NCBI GenBank assembly: GCA_038380795.1
Contig: CM076267.1
Span: 15,173,501-15,237,500 of the forward strand
DNA length: 64,000 bases
DNA from: Pyrocephalus nanus
Lineage: Eukaryota; Chordata; Aves; Passeriformes; Tyrannidae
Direction: 5' to 3'
Part shown: in pieces, positions 1 to 10,291 of the stretch
How the letters are laid out: the number at the start of each line of letters is the position of its first letter
Numbering within the stretch: position 1 is the first letter of the stretch
Program-made: the position numbers and the translations under genes
The notes under the pieces: model-generated
The model's database searches: none
What the model saw: the letters and a program-made list of their open reading frames with translations, nothing else
What the model was told of the DNA's origin: nothing

Positions 1-84
1 AGTTGAACAAAACTTTGTATTTGAAGAAACTAAATTCCCTTGAAAATGGCATTTATTTCAGATTTTTCCAGCACCAAAGTTCCT

Positions 85-86
<2 letters not shown>

Positions 87-115
<29 letters not shown>
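87..115. repeat. poly(T) homopolymer
   Basis: There are 29 consecutive T. On the other strand this is a poly(A) run of the length left by a retroposed tail, but no element body and no flanking direct repeat are visible. Confidence 0.95.
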
Positions 116-118
<3 letters not shown>

Positions 119-679
119 TCTTGCTCATGAGTACAATCATACATTTTTGCTCTGAACTGCAATTACCACATTGGAAGTGTGTAGCACTGCCAAAAGCAAG
201 AGCCCTCCTGCTCACACTCTGACGCTACCCAGCAGCATGGAGGGTGCCCAGGAGAGTGGCTTTTAAGACACATTTTTATTTGATTACCAGTGGTCCCTTG
301 GCATCTGTGCAATCAAAGTATTCCCATATTTAACACCAATCTGTGAATGCTGACAGTCAGTGGTTTAATCATTATGGAAATACTGACCAATTCTTGAGTC
401 AAATATCAGGTGGTGCCAAAAAATAGAGCCCTAGGACAAAGGACAAAGAAGTTCATCTCTGACTAATGCTGCAGATAAACCAGCTGTGAGACAAAAACGT
501 GTCTTCCAACACAGCACTTGGATCATAGCAACATCTGAACCACTTCTCCCTTCCTGTGAAAAACAGCCAATGCCATTAGGCACCAAAGTTTGGGATTCTC
601 AAAGCCTGTAATGGGGGACAACTTATAGCCCTGATAACAAACTCTCCAGGCTGCTGGGGGTTATTTATATAGAGTTTAG

Positions 680-728
680 AAAAAAAAAAAAAAAAAAAAC
701 AAAGGAAAAAAAGGAAGAAAAAAAAAAG
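680..728. repeat. poly(A) and A-rich low-complexity tract
   Basis: Twenty consecutive A (680-699) are followed by A-rich sequence interrupted by G and C. There are no flanking direct repeats, so nothing beyond low complexity can be claimed. Confidence 0.9.
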
Positions 729-1894
729 GGCTTCAGATATAGCCATGAATTAACTTAGAAACTAGAAATTAGGAAAGGGTTTCTAAGCAGCAGAGGAGAG
801 GAGGTGTAGAGTATGTCAACCATGGGTATAGCACTTGTCAAAACTGGTATCAAGTTTTAAGATTATCTGCATCAGTCAATGAATGACACAAATGGCTGTG
901 AAGGCAGTGGCCAGACCTCTTGATTTAGCTCTGCCTTTCTATAGTCCTGTTTGTTGAGGACTGAAGAACCAAAAATAGAGGCAATAGTCACATCAGTCAG
1001 TGCTTTCAGTCCCTCCCCAAAGTAATGGAAATAGCGACTGCATCTTCAACAGTCACTCAGACTTGGAAGGTTTCCAGTTTTGGCAGCCCAATGTAAAAGA
1101 GAGTAAAAAGTATATGATTTCACACAGGATGGTCCTCTCTCAGCACCAGTGAGCTGGATACACCACTGGGCCCTTTGGGAAGTCTTGGTTCACCCATTGA
1201 CTGATGCCCACAGATGCTTCCGCTAATCAGCCCTTTTTGTCTGACCCACAGCAGCAGTAGGAGTGGAACACACTCAGTAGCCCTTTTTGGAGGATTGGAA
1301 AGGCAATTTACAGGGTAAAAAAGTTCCAAATATTGCCCTGAGCTTAGTGCTGGTTGCAAATATAGGAATCTTAAAGAGTAGAGAGAACAATATGTGTCAT
1401 GGAGTGTGGGCTGTGTTTCTGATCCTGTCAGTTTGTGTGTATCTATTGTTCACCAGTGTTAACAATGGGATTCCCGTCATCTAATTTTTGACTTTGCTTT
1501 TGGAGCAATTCAAATTAGTTTTTCAAATCCCTGTCCATGGCAGGATACAGTGGCTGTTGCCTAAGGGATGATTGTGAGGCACAGCTGGGATGGAGCTTGG
1601 ATGTGCTGCTACAGCGTGTGGAAAGAGGCTGACAGCTCTGGATAGCAGTGCATCTCCTATGCGGTAGAGAGCGTTCTTGGAGAGAGGCAGATCTTCTGCC
1701 CTTCAGCAGAGGGGGATCCTAAATAGCCAGCTAAGAGTAGATGCTAAATTTTTAAACACAGAAAGGACAGTGTGATGAATCCCATCTGAATAGAATATGA
1801 TCATTAACACATCATTAAAAATGCCTAGTGTCTTACAAATGCAAACAATAAAATCCTTCCGGGAAGTGTCAGACTCCCCTTTCTCTTTAAAAGC

Positions 1895-1897
<3 letters not shown>

Positions 1898-1966
<69 letters not shown>

Positions 1967-2055
1967 GTTTTTGGTTTTTGTTTTTGTTTTTGTTTTTTGT
2001 TTTGTTTTGTTTTGTTTTGTTGTTTTGTGTTTTTTTGTTTTTTTGGTTTTTTTTT
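1898..2055. repeat. T43 homopolymer followed by a (TTTTG)n-like tract
   Basis: A pure run of 43 T (1898-1940) is followed by about 115 bases of T interrupted by single or paired G at intervals of roughly 4-7 bases. Both strands therefore translate into meaningless Phe/Leu/Val-rich or Lys/Gln/Thr-rich frames. The minus strand reads as an A-rich tail that decays into (CAAAA)n, as expected of an old poly(A) expanded by slippage. No retroelement body is seen on either side. Confidence 0.95.
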
Positions 2056-2984
2056 AAGTACATGGTGACCTTTCAAGACTCAGCCTGCTACGCTTCTTCT
2101 CCTTCACAGCTATGCGGTTTCCCATATGGCTAGGAGCAAGATGTTTGCTCTCTGTGCCTTACAAGCAGTGGTGCATCTTTACCTTGTCTTTCATAAGGAT
2201 TTAAATCTCAGGACCCAGTGCAAAGCAAATCTTATTTCATATTCTGGCTCTGGCAGCTCAGAGAGGACTATGGCTTTTGGCTTCCCAAGGGATAATGCCA
2301 TCTGAGACAAAGGTGGGTGCCTCACCAGATGGTGTCACCAGTTGGGAGACACCTAAAGAGGTAGCTGGGAAACTATGATTGGGCCTCAGAATAGATCTCT
2401 GGGGAGCCAGGAATAAAGAAATGAGTTGGTAAGTTGATTATCTATCCAAACTAGTGAACCACAATACAAAACAAAGGAGGACAGCAATAATATCCCTTTT
2501 ATATCTGGCCAGTTCTGCTACTAGAAAATGCTGTTCCGTGGCATTCTACTTCCCACCAATGCCCATATCCCATTGCATCCAACTTCAACTGGGTAACTTT
2601 CCCTTAGACAATATTTTCTGGACAGGAAATCCTGGAAGAAGTTAATCTCCAATGTTAAAGAAAGAGGAGGTTCAGAGGAAGGGTCCTGCAAGAGCCCAGA
2701 GAAGAGCACATTCATATTGCACACAATGACAGCAGGGCCTCAGCTTGTTGAGTTTAATGAAATGAAGGCTGAAAAGGGTAAGACTGGCTGCCACAGATAC
2801 ATCAGGGGCCTAAATATTGAGGGGGAAATAGAGCTATTTAACTCAAGTACAATGTTGGCACAAGAACAGCTGGGTACAGGCTGCCCATGAATGCATCTAG
2901 ACAATAGCAATAGAGAGAAAAGAGAAATACAAAAGTGAAAAAAAGAAAAAGAAAAAGAAAAAGAGAAACCAAGTAATTTCCAGA

Positions 2985-3030
2985 TTATAGAGTCATAGAA
3001 ATGGAGCTGAGAAAGGCCTCTGGAGATCTG
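2985..3030 (-). mobile_element. CR1 retrotransposon 3'-end scrap
   Basis: About 45 bases resemble the complement of the avian CR1 3' terminus. A TCATAGAA octamer is followed by a GAGCTGAGAAAGG-type segment and then CCTCTGGAGATC, a stretch typical of CR1 3' ends. The fragment follows an A/G-rich tract and no upstream CR1 sequence is visible, so it is a severely 5'-truncated copy. The short length limits confidence. Confidence 0.5.
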
Positions 3031-5746
3031 CTCATTTTGGTTTTTTAACCTTTGGTAATACGACAATCACTCCAAAAGAGAAAAGCCAGAGACCATTTTA
3101 CCAGTGTGGCCACAATACTTTTAATTCACAGCTTACTAAAACAAAGATTGTCCCTTGCATGTTCCTCTTTATTATTTCCCCCATTTTGGCTGTATGTTTG
3201 CATATGAGAACATGAAATATTACAATTAATAATTTGCAGTAATTTCACAGCCATTCAGTTTGACAGTGCTTCATGCATAATTAGCTGAGAAATATTGCTC
3301 TACTGCAAACCTCTGCCCCAAACCCCTGTCACAAGCAGGGCTTAAGCATTCCTCATTCTTGATCCACTCACGAGAGGTTGTGGAGATGTGGTTGTTGCTA
3401 ACAGTAAGACTCAAACTTTATGATCTCTTCTAGCACCAGACAAGGAAGGAGGCTTGAAGAAATGGGAGTGAAATGCAGCCTCCACCTCTTCTCAACCCCA
3501 GGCAACAGAAGGAGCACTAAGCTTGCCCCTGACTCCCAGTCCCAGCTCTGCTGCTCCCCAGTCCCCACACTCCTACTTTAGGACTGTGGCAACAACAGCA
3601 AATTTTCCCGTGTTTCTGAGAAGCCTTGAACCCTTACTGGTGTGCTCTGGCTCTGTATGACCTTCCTCGTGCTTCTTTCCTCATCCCACCTGCTTGACTT
3701 ATCTGCTCAGCAGTCACCCTCTTCCAAAGCTGGCACTGATTTTGGCAGTGGGTAAAAAGAGTGCCCAATAACAACCAAGTTGTTAATCCACTTGGAGACT
3801 AGAGGTGCTACTTTTCTACAAATAAATATCAGAAGGAGCTTATTTTGGCTTCATCTGTGCCTCTGCACAGGAACCTGTGTCATCAGTGGCTCTCCAGACC
3901 GGGGTGAGCTAAAGTGTCAAGTCGTCTATTTCAAATACCCATATATGCATTCTTTCCACAGGCTGTGAAAATACCCCCAAAAAGCTCTTCTGGGGCTTAG
4001 AGCATTACTGTTCCAGTCTACACTGTCATTTAGTTCCCTGGGTAGTAGAGAAATTGGGAGTGGAGAATGCCAGATCTGGCTTTATTTTGGCCATACAAAT
4101 GTATTACTGAGCAGAGAAAAGTCAGGGAAAAGCATAAATCTCACTGCTGCACTCAAGTGCTCTGGGAGTTTTTCAAGTCCCTCTGGAATCCAGAGGCAGT
4201 TTTCAGTTTGGAAGTCTGAATGTACTTTACTGACAGGGCCAAATCCAGTCTTAACACAAGGCCATGGAAGTCAGGGGAGTTTCATCAGGAATGCATTAGG
4301 AATTGCATCGCTTCTTTAGGGGCTATATATTAGGGGAGTTGCTGAACCAGTCTGCCTTTACAAAATATGAAAAGTAGTATAGAACAAGCTTTGTACCAGT
4401 GTGTTTTCACTCCTCACCCTGAGATTATCAGATCACCACAGGCAACAAATCACTCTTGCAAGACAATAGTAAAAATGTTTTGCTCTGCTCTGCTGTCTAC
4501 TACAGTGTGTCTCAAAACTCCTGCAGATGTGCTTGTAACTTTTGCACTTTCACCTCCTAATTATCAAAGTGGTATTTTCTCTATTGCACTACACAGTGAA
4601 CAGAGAATAGGACTGAACTATATGCTGTCCTGATGGTGCACCCCAGAACCTGCTCACTTCTGCACAATGTGAGGGTCCAAATATCCCACAGAAAATGGAG
4701 CTGCATTGCTGGTGGACAAGTAGCAGCTGCCACCATTGCATTCCTCTTCCTTGTGCCATTTGTGACAAGCTCATGGCCCTGCAGAGGTCGGGACCCTGAA
4801 GAACTGCAGCAGATACATCAAATGCTATTCAAGGCTCCTGCAAAGTTGCTGCATCTCAGACATCCTAACTATTTTAAATTTTAAACACAGCTTTGGAAGG
4901 CATGTCTCTCCTGCAACATTCTTCCCATTGCGCTCATGTGCACGGGCTTGGCTTTCCAAACAACAGCTCTACTGAGGAGCTTGCTTTGTTATTAATAAGA
5001 TGGCTGTGTTTATGTAGTTTAAGTGATGTTAAAATTAAAGTCAAGTTATGATTCAGCTGACTTCAAGTTTTCTCAGCTCCCTTCCTTTGCACACACAGTT
5101 TGCCCTGCACTTGTTTGCCTTGGCAGGGCCCGGGCTTAATAGTAACAATTTCATCTTCCATTTATAGTCATCTGCACGCCATGTTATTCTTATAAAGCAG
5201 AACACTTCTCAGAGCTGAGCAAGGGGGACATGCAAAGCCATGCATGCAAAGGCAAAAATCTTTCTGGGATCTCAGCTTCTTCACATAAGGAATAGCTTTG
5301 TCTCTGCCCTTTGGGAAAAATTAGTATGAAGGGAAAAAAGTCCTGTCTCTGACTCTGGATCTTGAAAAAGAAAGAAAAACAGTCACAAACCTGCAGTGTA
5401 TTATATTCAGTGTACACTGCTTGGCAAATTTCCAGGGCAAATGTAGAAAATCTGTAAGCTGGTTGAGTTGGTTATATCAGCTGAGATATTTTCTGCATGG
5501 AGAGATGAATTAATTTTTTTCTTAGATATCAAGTGAGTACTGTACCAGCAACTACGTCTTCTAAGAGACTGGGCTTGGGTTCCCACCCAAACTTGTCTTG
5601 GGTTCCCACACAGACTTTCTAGTACTTGAGCACTCTGCAGCCCACAGAGGATTATCTCCAACCTTTTTATCACCAGCCAGACCTTCTTTCAACTTTATCC
5701 TTAGAATCAGTGCTCATGCTGGAGCTTCTGGATTATTTATTTATTT

Positions 5747-5787
5747 TTTAAATGTAATTTAATTTTTTTTTCAAATTAACATTTAAA
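5747..5787. repeat. Imperfect AT-rich inverted repeat
   Basis: A 14-base left arm (5747-5760, TTTAAATGTAATTT) is complementary to 5773-5787 apart from one extra base, with a T-rich 12-base loop. It lies in AT-rich DNA, where such pairings arise easily. Confidence 0.6.
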
Positions 5788-7483
5788 GGAGGATTGTAGC
5801 AGACCAAGATTCCAGGGACATCTTTTAGTTTTGCCTTAAATGTCCATAGAAAAGAAAAGAAATATGAATGAGAACCTTGCTGCAGCAAGACCAAGGGGAA
5901 CTACAGCCATAGCATCAAATGATGAGAGTAGCCTGACACTCACGAAAATGAGATTTGTCCTCCTTCAGTGCCACTAAGTTCCGTTTGCTTTGCCTCAGCA
6001 CAAATGAGATCTTGAGCCAACAGTGATAAGCCTGGAACTTATCAAACTGACAAAAACTTATCAAACTGAAAAATAAGGTGGATGGAGAATGATAGAGCCC
6101 TTAGTGTAGAAGAAGGTAGTTTTGATTCAGCTAAAACCAGCTTGCCTTTGCACTGTGAGTATCCCTCCTTTTTGGCAAAGAGTGTTCCCCACCACTCTGT
6201 CTCCACTCACAGGCCCCAAAGTACTGCCAGCTCCTTGGCTTAGTGTTGGTTGAGATGGAGCTCCCAGCCCCCCAGAATAATTTCATGAGAGTTCTTTGTC
6301 CTCAGGAGCCCCTAAGCAGGGCCTGCTGAAACAGCACCTCTCTTGCAGGATCTAAGAGTGGCCATCACCTGACTGGTATGGCAGGACCTCCAGCTTCTGA
6401 TGTCCTTATGGGTGATCAGACTAGCTGAGACTCCAGATCCTCAGCAAAACAAATGTGGGCTCGTCCTTTCTCTTTTCACTCAAGCATGTGGGTCATTGTT
6501 CTCTCAGCTCCTATGGTGAACACTAATGCAACGACAGCAAACTGAGGAGAAATGACCAAATTTTGCAGCCATGGGGAGGACAGAAAAAGTGCAATATTTT
6601 GGGTAGCAGCATGTGACTGGATAGGGTCCAAATGTGCAGGCAGAACTCATGGTGGAGAGCTCCTTCCCTTCACTATCCTCTCCCAGTGACATGTCCAGCC
6701 TTAGTGTGCCTTTCTAGCTACATGCTGTTCGATTCCTGTGCCTGTATGTGCATGTGTAGTGTGACTCCTCATGTGTGTCACATCCTTGTCCCAAATCTGC
6801 TTCCCATTTGCCAGGAATCAGATTCCCTGCTGTTTCTGGGGGACTTTCTCTGAGCTGCTCAGCCATGACCAGAGCCTGAGGCACATTGGATGGCAGCTCA
6901 TGAGTCTCACACTGACACGACTGACCACAAACTGAAAGCCTCCCAGTGGAAGACTGCTCTTTAGGAGTGTGTAATGCTCCTTTCCCAAAATTACTGGTTA
7001 CTCGGTCACTTGTGCATAAACAGGAACTTTGTCCCCTGCTCCTTTCCAAGTGCTGGAAGGCCAGCAGCTGGCATGCAGTCCTATCATCTTTGAAACAGCA
7101 TCATCCCCCAAAACATCAGAAATGCATGGATGGTGTCCTGGCTTTCCAGTAACCAGATTCACTTGCACTTTCACTGATGTTACAGTCCATGGAGGAAAAC
7201 CATCTACATTTTGCACAGAACTGGCAAGCTGGGACTGCAGCTCTCCTTTGCTCACTCCCAGCAGAAGATCCACCTGCCTTCAACTAGGAGCTCTGTGGGG
7301 CAGAATAAGAATTTTGCAGTGATAAAGTCACATAGGGCCTGTTTTAATCAAAAAAATTGCTTTTGCTTACAGACTTTGTCTCCTCCTTAGCTCTGAGTGA
7401 CTGGCTGGGAGACAGACTGGGTCACTTTTTCGGGGACCCTCAGCAGTAGGTGCCCAGCTTCTCCCCAGAGCTCTGATGGTGCT

Positions 7484-7505
7484 GGGGATGGGGTGGGGGG
7501 TGGGG
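7484..7505 (+). other. Candidate G-quadruplex motif
   Basis: There are four G runs of at least four G (7484-7487, 7490-7493, 7495-7500, 7502-7505) separated by loops of one or two bases. This meets the usual G3+N1-7 pattern with very short loops, which are known to favour stable quadruplexes. No promoter or exon is recognised beside it. Confidence 0.7.
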
Positions 7506-9431
7506 AGGTGGTGTCCCTAGTCTGGTTCTCTGGAGCTGCTGCTTGCAGCTGTTTGCTCTGTGCTCTTCTGCTTGCCTAAAAGCTGGGCCTGAAAGTGTAG
7601 GATTGATCTCTACATTCAGAGTGGGTGATGAGGATTCCTTGCCGTGACCTTCTCCGGATCCCAGCCTGACCCAAACACATTTTGCAAAGCACACACCATG
7701 ACCCCGAATGGCTGCCTCTTGTCATAAGAATGTTACCTTTTAGGCATATGGGGACTCAAAAAATACCTGATGCAGCCTGAAAGTAACATCTGAGTAATAT
7801 TTGGGTCTTTCTGAGCAAATGTCAAGTGCTGTGTAAGCGGTTAAATGAATTTGCTCTGCTGTTTCTATGGGTCTGGAATACTCTCAATGTCCTGTTCATT
7901 TTGTCTGAGGCAGGGCCATGGGAGAGGTAGATGAATGAGTTTATAAATCCTAATCTGGGTGTGGCTAATGGGAAGGTAGTCCTTTTACTCTCCTGTGACC
8001 CCTTCACCTTCTTTTCTCCTCTTCAACCAGGACTTTCTACCTTGACATTTCGCCTGCTTCCATCATCTCTAACCTTGCCTGCCCTCACCCTCTCCTTTAA
8101 ATATCCTGCTTCTCTCTTTTTCCACTCCCAGTGCCTTTCTGCCTTCTAGCTTTGCCTCTGGTGAGCTCTCTGGGTGTGCCAAGCCACTGTCTACTTGTTC
8201 AGCAGCAGCCTCTGCAGCTGCTCTGGCTTTCTTGGCTCTCTTGGCTTTCTTTCCTTTTGGCCTCCCCCTGAACACCCGGAGATGGGAAACCTCAGAAAGA
8301 CCCTCCAGCAGAGAGGCTTCTGACCCACTGTTCCCTCAAAGGGAGAAGTTCAGGTTCTCTTAGGGAAGTTTGGGAATGCTTTGTCAGCAAAGGGGATGGG
8401 GAGACCCACGGTACTGCCCTGGGAAATCATTAACTCCCCATCTGAACTTTCTGTGAAGAAAGTGTGTGAACACAATGCTTTTCATTAAATGCCTTGCAGG
8501 GGATCATGGGACTTGCAGGGGGAAGAGAAATGGACTAAATAGGAGAGACAAACTCAAGTGAAGGATAAATAAACTCAAAGAGGGTCACAGTCTGGATAAA
8601 ACCTTTCATGGAATGGTTTGGGGTTCCAAATGAGCAGCAAAGAAGCTGTGGTGGGTGGTAGTGGAGAGTCTGAGCGAACTAAAGAACAGATGGATGGTAC
8701 CCCTTCAACTGAAAATTGTGAGAGGCTGCTCTATTTAGAATGTATTAGTGGGAAGCAAAAAAAAAAGGGTGGCTTTTCTTCTTCTTTTTGTTTGTTTGTT
8801 TGGGTTTGGGGTTTTTTTCCACTCAGCTGAGTGTGAATTACTGCTTTAGCTTCACTACAGATTAGAAAAAAGGGCTGCTCTTGTCCTCTGACAGTTGGAC
8901 CTGAGGCACCAGAGATGGATTTCAGTTGCCCAAAGCCAGGCAGTGCATCTATGGGAGACAAGGGAACTGAAAAACATGGAGTTAGAAATCCTGAACAGCA
9001 ACCTCTGTGCTTGGGAGAGACCTCCTTCCTGCTGATCTGTTGTTGTGAAAAAGCAGTAAGAAGTCAGTTTGGTTTCAGGTCACTGCCAGGAAGAGAGAGA
9101 CACAAAGTGGAGGCAGTTTAGAGGAAGAATGACCAAAATTATGAGAGGTGGCTGAGCTAGATTGGTTTCTGAACTGCAATTGAGAAAGTGAAATCTGCCT
9201 GGCTTGGCCAAATGTCAGTGAAGAGCTCAGACTGACAATCAAGTTGCCATGGCTTCATGAATAACTGTAAATTGGTTGAGAGACGCAGTGGCAAAGTCTT
9301 GATAAACCTCCAGATTGCTGAAGGGTGTAAAGACCAAGGCTAGAGAAAACGTGGTCTTGGCCCTGGACCAGGTCCTGGCTCAGGCTGTGGTTCTCCTTTG
9401 ACTTTACCACTGCAGATGACCATACTGAAAA

Positions 9432-9603
9432 TTAGTCCACTGCACGCCTGTAGCTGTAGCACAGGCTGACCTTTACCTCGTCATCATTGGAGCCACATGA
9501 AATATGAGAGCTCTTGTTCAGTGTCATTTCCTCTTCTTCAGGTTCTGAACTGTAATCAATGTCTGCTGGCATTTTCTGTGAACTAGAAGCTTGAATGCAC
9601 ATC
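9432..9603 (-). CDS. Possible exon of an unidentified gene (acidic cytoplasmic-type segment)
   Basis: On the minus strand a pyrimidine-rich acceptor (TGCTGTTCCCTTCAAG, cut before 9603) opens a frame that begins with M-C-I-Q. It runs through a serine-rich stretch and a KMPADIDY segment to an acidic cluster (SEPEEEE). A strong donor-like sequence, GAG followed by GTAAAG, lies at 9479-9471, so the exon could end at 9477 (127 bases, one base plus 42 codons). If it is not spliced there, the frame stops at 9432 after 14 more residues. It opens with one base that completes a codon, which fits the two-base end of the membrane-segment exon candidate at 9959. The composition suggests a cytoplasmic or disordered region. 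I do not recognise the gene. The KMP-acidic pattern is only loosely like the membrane-proximal box of class II cytokine receptors. Chance exons are common in DNA like this. Confidence 0.3.
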
Positions 9604-9958
9604 CTTGAAGGGAACAGCAAAAAGTTGTTTTTGCAAAATGCTATAGCAACACTGGGATTGAATGATGAACAGTGAATAGATGGTCTTGGTACCACAGGAT
9701 AGAGGAACAGGCTTACCCATGTTGAATAGGTTTTTCCTCCTGATGTACCCTAGTGGGTCAACTGAAGGGATAGACTAAAACTTTCTGAATAAAAGTAGTC
9801 AGTCCTATGCAAGCTCTCCATGAGTGATGCTGGTGTAACCTTGTAAGTGAGCCTTGGAGTTAACATTGTCTTGATAAACTTGGAACAAATTGCTCTACAT
9901 GAAACTTTTGTTTCCGGATGTGTGGAGACTCAGGCAGACGTCACGATGATCATTATAC

Positions 9959-10070
9959 TTAAAACACATTTTCAAGATCTCCTTCCAAATCACAAGGGCA
10001 AGAAATGTCAAAAGCAATAAAACAACGCTTCCAACATAATCACCTGACTCCAGGAGATGGGGCTCTAGAC
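9959..10070 (-). CDS. Possible transmembrane exon of an unidentified single-pass protein
   Basis: The minus strand holds a frame with about 17 hydrophobic residues (YVGSVVLLLLTFLALVI). A Trp and a basic stretch with three Lys follow, as at the cytoplasmic edge of a type I membrane protein. Two acceptors are possible: CTCCTGGAGTCAG, giving an exon of 9959-10043 (85 bases), or the T-rich CCTTTTTTGTTATCAACTGAG, giving 9959-10070. A weak donor, AA followed by GTATAA, lies at 9960-9953. With that donor the exon ends two bases into a Lys codon, and the acidic exon at 9603 completes it in frame. Without splicing the frame stops about 20 codons later, near 9890. The hydrophobic run lies in T-rich DNA, which can produce such residues by chance, and the donor is poor. 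Confidence 0.27.
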
Positions 10071-10259
10071 CTCAGTTGATAACAAAAAAGGATTTGTAAA
10101 TAGCAAAGGGTTCAAGTTTTACATCTGACCTAAGTAATAGGGAAGATAATGGTCTCTGTTCTACAGAAAATATTTTATTTCTTCAACCTGAAATTAAACA
10201 AACCATTTTGATTTGGGATTAATAATTTTTTTTTTTTGTTAAAAAAATGCTACCTAACC

Positions 10260-10291
<32 letters not shown>

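Larger units (their letters stand above)
1..2984. other. Non-coding DNA with homopolymer tracts
   Basis: No gene is recognised here. Open frames in all six frames are short or low in complexity. The stretch holds a 29-base T run (87-115), a 20-base A run (680-699) followed by more A-rich sequence to about 728, the large T-rich tract at 1898-2055, and a short A/G-rich tract at about 2938-2967. The sequence between these tracts looks unique and shows no exon with convincing splice sites. Confidence 0.7.
3031..9431. other. Non-coding DNA, nothing gene-like recognised
   Basis: Open frames are short, overlap each other on both strands and carry no known motif. The landmarks are an imperfect hairpin (5747-5787), two direct repeats (5574-5609 and 6037-6069), a strong G-run cluster (7484-7505), and a (TTTG)n tract near 8786-8804. 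A Lys/Arg/Ala-rich minus-strand frame at 8069-8275 comes from biased composition and has no splice sites that can be supported. Confidence 0.6.

Noticed and set aside
1797..2133. Phe-rich and Lys-rich open frames on both strands
   Set aside because: They are translations of the poly(T)/TTTTG tract; no start context, domain or codon bias supports a gene.
8069..8275. Minus-strand frame with RGRPKGKK (AT-hook-like) and Lys/Ala repeats
   Set aside because: The AT-hook-like start is short, the rest is biased purine-rich sequence, and no good acceptor precedes it.
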